Part shown: piece by piece, positions 37,719-47,344 of the stretch | Position numbering within the stretch: position 1 is the first letter of the stretch | Layout: each line of letters begins with the position of its first letter | Assembly: GCA_023622515.1 (NCBI GenBank) | Contig: JAMNZB010000001.1 | Span: 2,501 to 62,855 of the forward strand | Direction: 5' to 3' | From: Bacillota bacterium | GTDB lineage: Bacteria; Bacillota; Clostridia; Saccharofermentanales; DTU023 | Length of the DNA: 60,355 nt | Translations under genes and position numbers: made by a program | The notes under the pieces: model-generated | Database searches by the model: none | Seen by the model: the letters and a program-made list of their open reading frames with translations, nothing else | What the model was told of the DNA's origin: nothing

Positions 37719-38633
37719 ATGGCGCAATATATCGCAAGACGATTGCTCATTTCTTTACTGACCATCTTCGTACTTGTCACAGCGACATTTTTCCTTATGA
37801 AACTCATTCCCGGCGACCCCTTCATGAACGACAAAGTTCCTGAAGAAATTCGCATGCAACAACTTTCATACTATGGTCTGGATAAGAGTAATCTTGAACA
37901 GTATTTTATCTACATGGGCAAACTCTTGCAAGGCGATTTCGGCACCTCGCTGAAATACGTCGGGCGTGAAGTTTCAGACGTTATTATTGAGAAGTTTCCT
38001 GTTAGTGCAAAAATCGGCCTGGTTTCACTGTTTTTCGCCTATATAATCGGCTTAACCTTTGGTATTCTTTGTGCACAGTTTAAAAATCGCTGGCCCGATT
38101 ACCTTTTGATGCTCTTTGCCATCGCCGGTGTTGCCCTTCCATCTATGGTTATCGGCCCGCTTTTGCGCTACTACCTAGGCGTAAAGCTAGCCATTTTGCC
38201 GGTTGCCGGCTGGGGCACCTGGCAACAAGTGGTTATGCCTGCCACTGTTATGGCTATCAGTACAATTGCCGGCTGTACGAGGAGCATGCGGGCAAGTATG
38301 CTCGGAGTAACCACGCAGGACTATATTAAGACCGCTCGTGCCAAAGGACTACACCCAATCAAGGTTGTTATGAAACACCAGTTTAAAAATTCAATGGTCC
38401 CCATCGTAACTAGCATGGGCGGCACAATTGCCGGTACGCTGATGGGTTCATTTGTAGTAGAGCAAATTTTCGTCATTCCGGGACTGGGACAACACTTCGT
38501 CAATGCGGTAAATACTCTCGACTATCCCATGATTATGGGTTTGACTATTTTCTTCGGTTCATTCCTCGTACTGATGAATTTTCTTGTCGACCTTGTCTAC
38601 GGCCTGATCGATCCGCGTATCCGTCTTTATTAA
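37719..38633 (+). CDS. Peptide ABC transporter permease (OppB/DppB type)
   Basis: 304 residues with six TM helices. The N-terminal motif MAQYIARRLLISLLTIFVLV is typical of OppB/DppB. The EAA-loop region that contacts the ATPase is RAKGLHPIKVVMKHQFKNS. It forms the channel together with the following gene. The ATG has an AGGAG site. Confidence 0.94.
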   Translation: MAQYIARRLLISLLTIFVLVTATFFLMKLIPGDPFMNDKVPEEIRMQQLSYYGLDKSNLEQYFIYMGKLLQGDFGTSLKYVGREVSDVIIEKFPVSAKIGLVSLFFAYIIGLTFGILCAQFKNRWPDYLLMLFAIAGVALPSMVIGPLLRYYLGVKLAILPVAGWGTWQQVVMPATVMAISTIAGCTRSMRASMLGVTTQDYIKTARAKGLHPIKVVMKHQFKNSMVPIVTSMGGTIAGTLMGSFVVEQIFVIPGLGQHFVNAVNTLDYPMIMGLTIFFGSFLVLMNFLVDLVYGLIDPRIRLY

Positions 38634-38650
38634 AGCTTAAGGAGAGTATT

Positions 38651-39601
38651 ATGGCTACTAAATTTGCCCATCATGAGACTGAATTTACTTATTTGGAAAA
38701 TGATTTTGAGCCCCTTGACCAAAATACTTTTGACCAGGAAGAGATTGCCCGCCCACAAACAACCTATCTCAAGGACGTTTGGCGTAGTTTCAAAAAACGT
38801 AAAACGGCTGTTTTCGGCCTTATCACTTTGTGTATTATGATTTTAATGGTTATTATAGGCCCCTGGATAAATGAATTTAACTTTTACAGTAACAATTACG
38901 AAGCCATCAACCAAGCTCCAAACTCTGTGCACTGGTTTGGGACGGATGAACTCGGCCGCGACTTGTGGACACGCGTTTGGGTCGGTGGCCGTATCAGCTT
39001 ACTAATTGCTGTCGTTGCAACAATCATTCCCTACATTATCGGTATGACTATTGGTGGTATTTCCGGCTATATCGGGGGGAAAGTTGACATGGTTATCATG
39101 CGTATCGTTGATATTCTCATGGGAATTCCAAGTATGATCTACAACATCCTGCTCATGATTGTTCTAGGCAGTGGCAACATTACCACCCTCATTATTGCAT
39201 TCACCCTAACCGGCTGGCTCGGTTCGGCGCGTAGCACACGTGGGCTGGTCCTACAGCTCAAGGAGCGGGACTTTGTCATGGCAAGCCGAACCCTCGGCGC
39301 TTCTCCTTTTCGTGTCATCTTCCGCCACCTGCTGCCCAATACTATGGGGATTGCTGTAGTTGGTATGGCCTCTTCCATCCCCGGAATCATTTTTGCTGAG
39401 GCCTTCTTGAGTTTCATTGGTTTAGGTATCGCACCCCCAAATCCTAGTTGGGGACAACTTATAAAAGCGGCAAGTACTGTTTTTAAGACCTATCCTTATC
39501 AATTTGCAATTCCTTGCCTCTGTATCAGTGTTACCATGCTATCTTGTTATCTAATGGGTGATGGCTTGCGCGATGCGCTTGACCCCCGCCTGCGTACTTA
39601 A
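38651..39601 (+). CDS. Peptide ABC transporter permease (OppC/DppC type)
   Basis: 316 residues. A cytoplasmic N-terminus (about 50 residues) leads to a first TM helix, then WFGTDELGRDLWTRVWVGGR, the hallmark of OppC/DppC permeases, and the EAA loop ASRTLGASPFRVIFRHLLPN. It starts 17 bp after the OppB-type gene with an AAGGAG site. Confidence 0.94.
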   Translation: MATKFAHHETEFTYLENDFEPLDQNTFDQEEIARPQTTYLKDVWRSFKKRKTAVFGLITLCIMILMVIIGPWINEFNFYSNNYEAINQAPNSVHWFGTDELGRDLWTRVWVGGRISLLIAVVATIIPYIIGMTIGGISGYIGGKVDMVIMRIVDILMGIPSMIYNILLMIVLGSGNITTLIIAFTLTGWLGSARSTRGLVLQLKERDFVMASRTLGASPFRVIFRHLLPNTMGIAVVGMASSIPGIIFAEAFLSFIGLGIAPPNPSWGQLIKAASTVFKTYPYQFAIPCLCISVTMLSCYLMGDGLRDALDPRLRT

Positions 39602-39614
39602 TGAGGGTAATGAT

Positions 39615-40622
39615 ATGAATAATAAACATTTACTTGCTGTTAAAGATCTTGCGGTTAGCTTTCATACCTATGCCGGAGAAGTGCAAGCAGTACGTGGTGT
39701 AAGTTGGCACTTGAATAAAAAGGAAACCATCGCAATTGTCGGTGAGTCCGGCTGTGGCAAAACAGTCACTATCCAAACAAGCATGGGACTATTACAAAAG
39801 CCGGCCGGACACATTAAAAGTGGTAGTATTCTCTTCAATGGTGAAGAGATGGTCGGCAATAGTCCAAAGAAATGGCGTTCTATTCAAGGTAATGAGATGA
39901 CTATGATTTTTCAGGATCCCATGACCTACTTAAATCCCACTATGCGGGTGGGCGACCAAATTGCTGAAGCCTACACCCAGCACCATAAGGTCAGCAAAAA
40001 AGCAGCTATGGATGAAGTTCTCACTATGATGCGCCTGGTAAGTCTTCCTAATCCGGAACAAAATATGCGTCGCTACCCCCATCAGCTTTCCGGAGGAATG
40101 CGTCAACGTATAATGGTAGCTATGGCACTTATCTGCAAACCGCGTATCCTTTTTGCTGATGAGCCGACCACAGCGCTCGACGTAACCATCCAAGCTCAGA
40201 TTATTGACATGATGAACGGACTCAAGGATAAGGTAGACACCTCTATCGTACTCATCACACACGATTTAGGTGTGGTCGCCAACATGGCCCAACGCATCTA
40301 TGTTATGTATGCCGGCAAGATTGTTGAGCATGCCGATGTGTATACGATGTTTAAAAATCCTAAACACCCTTATACCTGGGGACTACTCGCTTCCGTTCCT
40401 CGACTGGATAGTAAAAATAAGGTTGCCCTTCAATCTATCCCCGGAACCCCACCCGACCTGCTCGCCCCTCCCGGCGGCTGTCCTTTTGCGGCTCGCTGTA
40501 AATATGCTATGAATATTTGTAAACGCGCTATGCCTCCCATGACCAGTTTTACTGAACATGACCACTATTGTTCTTGCTGGCTATATGATTCCAGATGCAA
40601 AGTGATGAAGGAGGGCAGCTAA
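39615..40622 (+). CDS. Peptide ABC transporter ATP-binding protein (OppD/DppD type)
   Basis: 335 residues. Walker A GESGCGKT, signature LSGGMRQRIMVAMAL, Walker B ILFADEPTTALDV. The C-terminal oligopeptide-transporter domain carries four Cys in GGCPFAARCKYAMNICKRA and further on, a pattern that holds a 4Fe-4S cluster in some relatives. The ATG at 39615 is chosen because it starts the fold and lies 13 bp after the permease stop; an in-frame extension back to 39558 overlaps that gene. Confidence 0.94.
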   Translation: MNNKHLLAVKDLAVSFHTYAGEVQAVRGVSWHLNKKETIAIVGESGCGKTVTIQTSMGLLQKPAGHIKSGSILFNGEEMVGNSPKKWRSIQGNEMTMIFQDPMTYLNPTMRVGDQIAEAYTQHHKVSKKAAMDEVLTMMRLVSLPNPEQNMRRYPHQLSGGMRQRIMVAMALICKPRILFADEPTTALDVTIQAQIIDMMNGLKDKVDTSIVLITHDLGVVANMAQRIYVMYAGKIVEHADVYTMFKNPKHPYTWGLLASVPRLDSKNKVALQSIPGTPPDLLAPPGGCPFAARCKYAMNICKRAMPPMTSFTEHDHYCSCWLYDSRCKVMKEGS

Positions 40623-40623
40623 G

Positions 40624-41595
40624 ATGAAAGAAAATAGAGTACTGTTAGAACTATGTGGTGTGGAAAAAACCTTTCCTGTTAGTGGTGGTAAATTAACAGC
40701 TGTTGGAGGCGTAGATCTCGTTATCAACAAGGGAGAAACCCTTGGGCTCGTTGGCGAATCCGGTTGTGGGAAAACAACTCTCGGCCGCACTATCGTCAAG
40801 CTTTATAAACTTAACGGCGGCTGTATTAAATACAAGGGTAAAGATATCTGGAGTCAAAATCGCAAAGAAACTCTAGAATACCATAAAAATGTTCAGATGA
40901 TTTTTCAAGACCCCTATGCCTCGCTTGATCCCCTTTCTGTTGTAAGCACTTCCATCGCAGAGGGTCTAGAAATTCATAAAATCTGTAAAAACACAAGAGA
41001 AAAACAGCAACGTGTGTATGAACTCTTAAACATGGTCGGCTTAAACAAAGAGCATGCAAACCGTTTTCCACATGAATTCTCCGGCGGTCAACGTCAGCGT
41101 ATTGGCATCGCTCGAGCACTTGCTGTAGAACCGGAGTTAATTGTTTGTGATGAGCCAATCTCTGCACTGGATGTTTCCATCCAAGCGCAAGTCGTAAATC
41201 TGTTGATGAATCTCCAAAAAGAAATGGGGCTTTCATATCTTTTTATTACACATGACTTATCTATGGTACGTCAGATTTCCGACAAGATAGCCGTAATGTA
41301 TCTGGGTAATATTGTTGAACTTGCCCCTAGTAATAATCTTTACGAAAATCATAAACATCCCTACACCCAAGCCTTGCTCAGCGCTATACCTATCCCCGAT
41401 CCTGAATTAGAAGAAACTCGTCAGCGTGAGATCCTCTCCGGTGATGTCCCCAGTCCTGTCAATCTCCCCAGCGGTTGCCCTTTTTACAAACGCTGTAAAT
41501 TTGCCATGGACATTTGCCAAGAAAAGAAACCTGTCTTGACCGAGAATGCACCCAATCACTTTGTGGCCTGTCATCTGTACCATGGAGGTTTGTAA
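40624..41595 (+). CDS. Peptide ABC transporter ATP-binding protein (OppF/DppF type)
   Basis: 323 residues. Walker A GESGCGKT, the OppF-typical QMIFQDPYASLDPL, signature FSGGQRQRIGIARAL, Walker B LIVCDEPISALDV, and the C-terminal Cys-containing domain (SGCPFYKRCKFAMDIC). Together with the preceding ATPase it forms the heterodimeric motor. Its stop overlaps the tldD start as TAATG, which ties the peptidase genes directly to the transporter. Confidence 0.94.
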   Translation: MKENRVLLELCGVEKTFPVSGGKLTAVGGVDLVINKGETLGLVGESGCGKTTLGRTIVKLYKLNGGCIKYKGKDIWSQNRKETLEYHKNVQMIFQDPYASLDPLSVVSTSIAEGLEIHKICKNTREKQQRVYELLNMVGLNKEHANRFPHEFSGGQRQRIGIARALAVEPELIVCDEPISALDVSIQAQVVNLLMNLQKEMGLSYLFITHDLSMVRQISDKIAVMYLGNIVELAPSNNLYENHKHPYTQALLSAIPIPDPELEETRQREILSGDVPSPVNLPSGCPFYKRCKFAMDICQEKKPVLTENAPNHFVACHLYHGGL

Positions 41596-42986
41596 TGCTC
41601 GCTAAATCTATCGCCGAAAACATTCTCTCCGAAGCTCTGGAGTGCGGTGCGGACTTTGCCGAACTCTTTGTTGAAGACAAAGAAGAGCTTTGTATAAAAT
41701 ATGAAAATAATGCTGTTTGCGGTATTGCTCAGGCACATCTGGCCGGTGTCGGAATATACCTGATTTCAGGCCTCCAGAGCTCTTATGTCTACCTCAACGA
41801 CCTCTCAGAGAAGGCACTTTTCCGTGCCTTGGACACTGCATGTAACATGTTTAAAGGAAAAAAGGTCGGAGCGATTCTTCATCCTTTCGCAAGCACTAAT
41901 ATTACTAATCCATGCCCTATTATCACCTTTCCCTCATCTGTCAAACATGCCGATAAAATTCACCTCTTAAAGGAGGCATACAAGACCGGGAAAGGGGCTA
42001 GCCCCTTTGTCGCAAATCTGATTTTGAGCTATATCGATACCGACCAAGAGGTACTAATTGCCAATACAGAGGGAGTTTGGGCAGAAGACCGACGTGTTAC
42101 TTCACGCATTCGCCTAATGCCTATACTGCAAAATTCCCTGGAAACAGTAGGGCACTTCTCAGACTTCGCTCGAGCACAGGGTTTTGAGGCATTTCGGGAT
42201 AGTGCTTATCTTAACTTTACATATAATCGTATCCGTTCCCTACACGACGGACTCTTTGCTGATGAGGCGCCAAGTGCTTTTGTTCCCGTTGTTTTTGAAG
42301 CCGGCAGCTGTGCAGGGACCTTCTTTCACGAAGCTTGTGGTCATCAGCTGGAGGCAACAGGTCTAAGAGACAAGAGCCTGTATCGCTATAAGTTAGGTAA
42401 AAAAATTGCTTCTGATAAGGTTACACTCATCGATGACGGCACACTCCCCGGCCAATATGGTTCCAGTCGCTTTGATGATGAAGGCATGCCTCGCCAGCGT
42501 AATGTATTAATTGAAAATGGAGTACTTAAATCATTCCTTGCTGATCGTCTCGGGGCACTGCGCATCGGCGTGCCCCGTACAGCAAGCGGCCGTCGTCAGG
42601 GTTATGGATATGCCCCCCGTTCACGTATGAGCAATACCTTTCTCGCTGCAGGCACAGATGACCCCGAGGAAATAATCCGCTCCATGGCGGAAGGCTTGTT
42701 CGTCACAGAAATCGGAGGGGGAACAGGCGGAGAGGAATTTACCCTTCTGGCCCAGAAAGCTTTTTGGATCAAAAACGGTCAAATTGACCGGCAGGTGAAG
42801 GGCGCTATGCTCATGGGGCGTAGCGCAGAGACTTTACTACACATTGACCGTGTAGGAAATGAACTTGTTTACGAGGATGGTGGCGCATTCTGCGGTGCAG
42901 ATTCAGGCCTGGTCTGTACGACAACTTCCGGTGCGCGAATGCGCGTAGCCGGCATGGTCGTTGGGGGAAAAGGAGCTAAGCAATGA
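41595..42986 (+). CDS. tldD: TldD-family metalloprotease subunit
   Basis: TldD and TldE form a heterodimeric zinc peptidase that degrades unfolded peptides; in E. coli it matures microcin B17. The 463-residue product has the HExxxH zinc motif HEACGHQLE with His245 and His250, and a C-terminal Cys441 (GLVCTTTSGA) in the position of the third zinc ligand known in E. coli TldD. It is therefore predicted to be active. The ATG at 41595 overlaps the oppF-type stop (TAATG). Placement inside a peptide-import operon suggests it acts on imported peptides. Confidence 0.93.
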   Translation: MLAKSIAENILSEALECGADFAELFVEDKEELCIKYENNAVCGIAQAHLAGVGIYLISGLQSSYVYLNDLSEKALFRALDTACNMFKGKKVGAILHPFASTNITNPCPIITFPSSVKHADKIHLLKEAYKTGKGASPFVANLILSYIDTDQEVLIANTEGVWAEDRRVTSRIRLMPILQNSLETVGHFSDFARAQGFEAFRDSAYLNFTYNRIRSLHDGLFADEAPSAFVPVVFEAGSCAGTFFHEACGHQLEATGLRDKSLYRYKLGKKIASDKVTLIDDGTLPGQYGSSRFDDEGMPRQRNVLIENGVLKSFLADRLGALRIGVPRTASGRRQGYGYAPRSRMSNTFLAAGTDDPEEIIRSMAEGLFVTEIGGGTGGEEFTLLAQKAFWIKNGQIDRQVKGAMLMGRSAETLLHIDRVGNELVYEDGGAFCGADSGLVCTTTSGARMRVAGMVVGGKGAKQ

Positions 42987-44356
42987 AGATTAATTTAAAT
43001 TCTTATCTCGCAGCTTTTTCTGCACTTCCGGAAACAGTTTGTGAAGCGGAAGTTTGCGCTGACTTGCGCGAAGAACTCCTCATCCGTATTCATGATGGTG
43101 TACAAACCGGTGGTGAAAGTTTCTCTCGCACCACGCTTTACCTGCGTGCAAGTGGCGAAAAGACCGGAACAGTCCTTACTGAACGTTTAGATGAAGACCC
43201 CTATCAGCTTATGCAAAAAGCACTCAATAATGCTTGCTATTCTCAAGCAGAGGATCTTGAACCCATTGCTAGGGGGAATTTCCTGCGTATAATCAGTGGC
43301 GATGACAGTGCGACCTACTCTGAGCTGCTCAATACCACTTGCTATCTGGAGAAAACAGCTTTAAAACTAGAAGGGGTGTCCTCTATTGAAAACTGTTCTA
43401 TCCGCAAAACCATCTTTGCCCGCCGTGTAGTAAATTCTAAAGGCATGGACAGCTATCTGGAACACACAGGCTATTTGGCAACGCTCTCCCTGCGTGCTAG
43501 GCGAAAAAGCAACAAAGAGCCACTCGGCAAATCGGAGCAGTATGCCCCGACCCTATCTGAATTGAATTTGTCCTTACTCGCCAAACGCGCATTAGCCAAT
43601 GCCAACCGCCTGGATGCAAACGGGACACTTAGCCGCACTTCCCTACCCTCAGGCACACATAAAGCTATCCTCAGCACAGAGGTAACACGCAACATTATGA
43701 TTACCGCCTGGATGGCATTTTCCGCTGAGCGCATGAAAAGCAACTCAAGCTTCCTTAGCTTAGCTGATGCAGATATCGCTTCTCCACTGGTCACTATTGT
43801 AGATGATCCGCTACCGCCGGACTGGTCTGTCAATTATAGTCTCGATAGCGAGGGAATAATCTGTAGGAAGCACGATGTTGTCCGTTGCGGCAAGCTAGTC
43901 TCCCCCTTATCTACTCTATCCTCCTCCAAGAGTATGTCCTGCAGTTCCACCGGTAATGCCGGTCGTGTAGCGGGTTTAAGTGGCACAACCCCTATTAATC
44001 TTACCACTATTCCTTCTTGTATCTATATCAAAGCAGGTACCGGCAGTTTTGCAGATATGGTTGAACAGATGGGTGACGGCCTATACCTTACCTACTCACT
44101 TGATGTCTTCCACTCAATTAATATTACATCGGGTGATTTCTCCATCCCTTGTGGTGGCATCGTCATCAAGAAGGGAAAGCCTATAGGGACTGTTGATCAA
44201 CTGACAATGGCAGGCAACCTGCGTGATTTATTTAAAAACATTAAAGCGGTAGGAGATGACCTGACTTTAGAGGAATTCATGTTTTACCATAACTATAGCT
44301 ACGGCGGTCCTTCCCTATTGGTTGATAATCTTACTTTTTCCGGTAAGCAATCATAG
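42983..44356 (+). CDS. TldE/PmbA-family subunit
   Basis: Partner of TldD. The 457-residue product has the family's C-terminal pattern (SGDFSIPCGGIVIKKGKPIG, VDQLTMAGNLRDLFKNI) and no HExxxH motif, as expected for the non-zinc subunit that helps form the closed chamber. It overlaps tldD by 4 bp (ATGA), so the two subunits are made in equal amounts. Confidence 0.92.
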   Translation: MKINLNSYLAAFSALPETVCEAEVCADLREELLIRIHDGVQTGGESFSRTTLYLRASGEKTGTVLTERLDEDPYQLMQKALNNACYSQAEDLEPIARGNFLRIISGDDSATYSELLNTTCYLEKTALKLEGVSSIENCSIRKTIFARRVVNSKGMDSYLEHTGYLATLSLRARRKSNKEPLGKSEQYAPTLSELNLSLLAKRALANANRLDANGTLSRTSLPSGTHKAILSTEVTRNIMITAWMAFSAERMKSNSSFLSLADADIASPLVTIVDDPLPPDWSVNYSLDSEGIICRKHDVVRCGKLVSPLSTLSSSKSMSCSSTGNAGRVAGLSGTTPINLTTIPSCIYIKAGTGSFADMVEQMGDGLYLTYSLDVFHSINITSGDFSIPCGGIVIKKGKPIGTVDQLTMAGNLRDLFKNIKAVGDDLTLEEFMFYHNYSYGGPSLLVDNLTFSGKQS

Positions 44357-44371
44357 AAAGCGAGTGATAGT

Positions 44372-45553
44372 GTGCTTAATCGAAAACTCATTGAAAAAGA
44401 ATATGCCTTTCTGAAGGATAAAATTTATCTCGGCGGTGGTGAAATAGGTTTGCCGCCTCAGCGCACCCAGTTTGCCGGACGAGAATTTATGGCTAACTAC
44501 ACGCAGGAAATCCTCAATGGTGGCGACCCGGGCTTTTGCGAAATTCGTGAGCAAGCTCGCACACAACTCGCAGAACTCATAGGCGGGCAGCCGGAAGAAA
44601 TTTTTTTCACTAAAAATACAACTGAAGGAACACAGATTTTTGCAATGGGATACCCTCTCGGCAAGGAGGATAATGTTGTTACTAATGACTTGGAACATGC
44701 CTCAAACCTCCATCCCTGGCTAAATGCAAGTCGCAAGCGAGGCTTCGAACTGCGCATGGCCAAAACGCAAAACGGAGAAGCAAAGGCAGAGGATATGATT
44801 GCTCTTATGGACGAACATACTAAGGTTGTTACCGTCTCTGTCGTGCAGGCCGGCACCGGATATTTTACTGATTTGCAAGCACTTGCCAATGAGTGCCACA
44901 AGCGCAAGGCTATCCTTGTTGTTGATGCTATTCAAGCACTCGGCAGATTGGCTATTGATGTACGCAAGCTTGGCATCGACTACCTCTCCTGCGGCGCCTA
45001 TAAAGGTTTACTTTCAGGCTTTGGCATAGGCTTTGCCTGGTGTGCGCAGGAACTCATCGAACAAATCGATCCTGTTTCCATGGGGGCACAAAGCACCAAC
45101 ACTTTTACTATGCCCCCAGAACCAACATCAGATCTTGACGCTATCGTATTTCGTCCTGACATCACCCGACTGGAGAGTGGAACCTATAACGGATTTGGCA
45201 TCTCCATGCTTTCCGCCAGTACCGGTTTCCTACTCGAACTTGGTATTGACAAAATCGACCGCCATGTACGCAACTTGGAACAAGAACTACGTAAACAGCT
45301 TACTTCATCAAGGCTTACCCTTGTCACTCCAAGTAATAATGCTCGTCTTGGCGGTATGATCGTTGCCTATTACCCTCATAGGTTCTTTGAACAAGTTGCC
45401 CACACACTTGAAGAACATAATATTTACCTAACCCACCGACCCGGCTACCTGCGCCTAGTTCTCGGAATACATAATCACATCGGTCAGATGGAAGCAGTAG
45501 CCGGCCCACTTTGCAATCTACGCTTTGACGAGGTGCAGAGCATCAAGGCATAA
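44372..45553 (+). CDS. Class-V aminotransferase-fold PLP enzyme (C-S lyase/epimerase-like)
   Basis: 393 residues, starting with GTG 15 bp after the tldE stop. The fold-type I, class V pattern is clear: FFTKNTTEGTQIFAMG, NDLEHASNLHPW, VVDAIQALGRLAIDV and CGAYKGLLSGFGIGF, in which the Lys binds PLP. The C-terminal RxxC-type loop with the persulfide Cys of cysteine desulfurases is absent (GYLRLVLGIHNHIGQ), so it is not SufS or IscS. Relatives include isopenicillin-N epimerase-like proteins and cysteine/cystine C-S lyases. The reaction is unknown; the RidA neighbour hints at an enamine/imine product. Confidence 0.85.
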   Translation: MLNRKLIEKEYAFLKDKIYLGGGEIGLPPQRTQFAGREFMANYTQEILNGGDPGFCEIREQARTQLAELIGGQPEEIFFTKNTTEGTQIFAMGYPLGKEDNVVTNDLEHASNLHPWLNASRKRGFELRMAKTQNGEAKAEDMIALMDEHTKVVTVSVVQAGTGYFTDLQALANECHKRKAILVVDAIQALGRLAIDVRKLGIDYLSCGAYKGLLSGFGIGFAWCAQELIEQIDPVSMGAQSTNTFTMPPEPTSDLDAIVFRPDITRLESGTYNGFGISMLSASTGFLLELGIDKIDRHVRNLEQELRKQLTSSRLTLVTPSNNARLGGMIVAYYPHRFFEQVAHTLEEHNIYLTHRPGYLRLVLGIHNHIGQMEAVAGPLCNLRFDEVQSIKA

Positions 45554-45585
45554 CACGACACAAAACAAAAGGGAGGATTTTAATT

Positions 45586-46056
45586 ATGCTTATTGAAAAA
45601 CGTCTTACCGAACTGGGTATTGAAATTAAGGAAGCCGTTAGCCCTATCGCCAACTATGTTAGCGTCCGGCAATGTGGTAATTTACTTTTCCTTTCCGGCG
45701 CCGGTCCTGTACGGGATGGTAAAGCAACACTGGTTGGGCGTCTAGGTGAGAATTTGAGTTTAGAGCAGGGCTATGCTGCAGCCCGTGAAGGGGCTATCAA
45801 TCTTATCTGCGCACTCAAGAGCCACTTAGGTAACCTCGACCGCGTAGAGCAGATTGTTAAACTACTCGGCTTTGTTAACTGTACAACTGATTTTACTAAA
45901 CAACCTGCTGTCATCGATGGCGCATCCGATCTTTTTGTGGAAGTTTTTGGTGATAAGGGACGCCATGCCCGCTCAGCAGTCGGCACAAACTCTCTACCTA
46001 TGGGCATCCCTGTAGAAGTAGAAATAATTGTTCAAATCAGACCTAAAGAGGTATAA
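45586..46056 (+). CDS. RidA (YjgF/YER057c/UK114)-family protein
   Basis: 156 residues. RidA enzymes hydrolyse reactive enamines/imines such as 2-aminoacrylate released by PLP enzymes. Seen are GNLLFLSGAGPVRDG, AREGAINLICALKSHLGN and a C-terminal GRHARSAVGTNSLPMGIPVE, whose Arg matches the catalytic Arg (Arg105 in Salmonella RidA). The product is about 25 residues longer than RidA itself, as in other subfamilies. Strong GGGAGG site. It lies between the PLP enzyme and the amidohydrolase, with which it is nearly contiguous (3-bp gap). Confidence 0.9.
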   Translation: MLIEKRLTELGIEIKEAVSPIANYVSVRQCGNLLFLSGAGPVRDGKATLVGRLGENLSLEQGYAAAREGAINLICALKSHLGNLDRVEQIVKLLGFVNCTTDFTKQPAVIDGASDLFVEVFGDKGRHARSAVGTNSLPMGIPVEVEIIVQIRPKEV

Positions 46057-46059
46057 ACT

Positions 46060-47265
46060 ATGTACGATTATATTCTTAAGGGCACGATTATTGATGGTGT
46101 TTCTTCTAAGCCAATAGACGATGGCTTAGTTGCTATTACTCAAGATAAAATCTCTTATGTCGGACCTTCTGCAAACTTTCAACTTGCAGAAGATGTACCT
46201 GTTTTCTCTGCTCGGACCATTCTTCCCGGCTTTATCGACTGCCACATCCATCTCACCGGTAGTGAAGATGCTGGCGACCCGGGTAGCAAGGCAAGCTTTG
46301 GAGATAGTTTGCTGGGAGCAGCTTATCAGGCAGGTATTTTACTGGATGCCGGTTTCACAAGTATCCGAGAGATGAGCGAACAAGGTTTATATCTTGCCCG
46401 TGCGCAAGCTCGGGGGAAATTAAGAGCCCCGCGCATTATATCCGGTGGTCGTTGTCTAAGTGTCACCGGTGGTCATGGTGATGATGGGCCTGAGTATACA
46501 AAGGAAGAAGTTAATAAAAAATCTTCTACCAGTATACTTTGCGATGGCATTGACGAGTGTACTCTCGCTGCCCGAATGCAGTTTCGTAAGGGAGCAAAGT
46601 TCATTAAAGTCTTCGCCACAGGGGGAGTATCATCCCCGACAGACAACCTGGATGATATACAGTTTTCTTTTGAGGAACTTGAAGCCATCGTAGCTGAAGC
46701 AAGGCGGCACCACTCCTATGTCACCGCCCACTGCACAGGAAATGAAGGGGCTTATCAGGCACTACTTGCCGGTGTGGAGTGCATTGAGCACGGCGTGATG
46801 CTCACCCAACGCGAAATCGACCTTATGGCAGAAAAGGATGTTCCATTGGTTACTACTCTTTATGTTTCACGTTTATGTGCTGATTTAGATGGACCTGATT
46901 GGTTCAAAGAAAAAGCTGCCAAGTGTTATACAGCACATGTAAACACCATTGCGATGGCCCGTAAAGCAGGGCTATGCATTGCCTTGGGGACAGATTTCTC
47001 GAATAGCCATAACACACCCTATCGACATCAGGGACGAGAGTTTGAGGCTATGGTCGCATCGGGCATGACAAATTTGGAGGCAATCCAAGCAGGAACTATC
47101 AACGCTGCCCGTGTGATGCGCATGGACGACCAGATTGGTTCTTTAGAAAGCGGCAAGCTCGCTGATATTGTCTTGCTTGATGGTGATCCGCTTACAGATA
47201 TCAAGGTTTTAACAGATTCAGTACATGTAGCAGCGGTATTCCAGTCAGGTCGAAAAGTTAAGTAA
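46060..47265 (+). CDS. Amidohydrolase, prolidase/imidazolonepropionase-like
   Basis: 401 residues of the amidohydrolase superfamily. Metal ligands are visible: DCHIHLT, a Lys in GAKFIKVFATGG (likely carboxylated bridge), TAHCTGNEGA, ECIEHGVML and LGTDFSNSH. The family resembles the Xaa-Pro and Xaa-Arg/Lys dipeptide carboxypeptidases of this superfamily, and also imidazolonepropionase. In a peptide-import operon a dipeptidase role is the simplest reading. It is the last gene of the operon; a hairpin follows at 47345-47379. Confidence 0.88.
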   Translation: MYDYILKGTIIDGVSSKPIDDGLVAITQDKISYVGPSANFQLAEDVPVFSARTILPGFIDCHIHLTGSEDAGDPGSKASFGDSLLGAAYQAGILLDAGFTSIREMSEQGLYLARAQARGKLRAPRIISGGRCLSVTGGHGDDGPEYTKEEVNKKSSTSILCDGIDECTLAARMQFRKGAKFIKVFATGGVSSPTDNLDDIQFSFEELEAIVAEARRHHSYVTAHCTGNEGAYQALLAGVECIEHGVMLTQREIDLMAEKDVPLVTTLYVSRLCADLDGPDWFKEKAAKCYTAHVNTIAMARKAGLCIALGTDFSNSHNTPYRHQGREFEAMVASGMTNLEAIQAGTINAARVMRMDDQIGSLESGKLADIVLLDGDPLTDIKVLTDSVHVAAVFQSGRKVK

Positions 47266-47344
47266 AATTTGCTAAAAGGAATTTTCAGGGAGCCTATTAT
47301 CCATTTTCTTCCCAGATACGCCGGTAAAATTTGTTGAATAAATA

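Noticed and set aside
44372-45553. Calling the class-V PLP enzyme a cysteine desulfurase
   Set aside because: The C-terminal loop lacks the persulfide-forming Cys, and no Suf or Isc genes are nearby.
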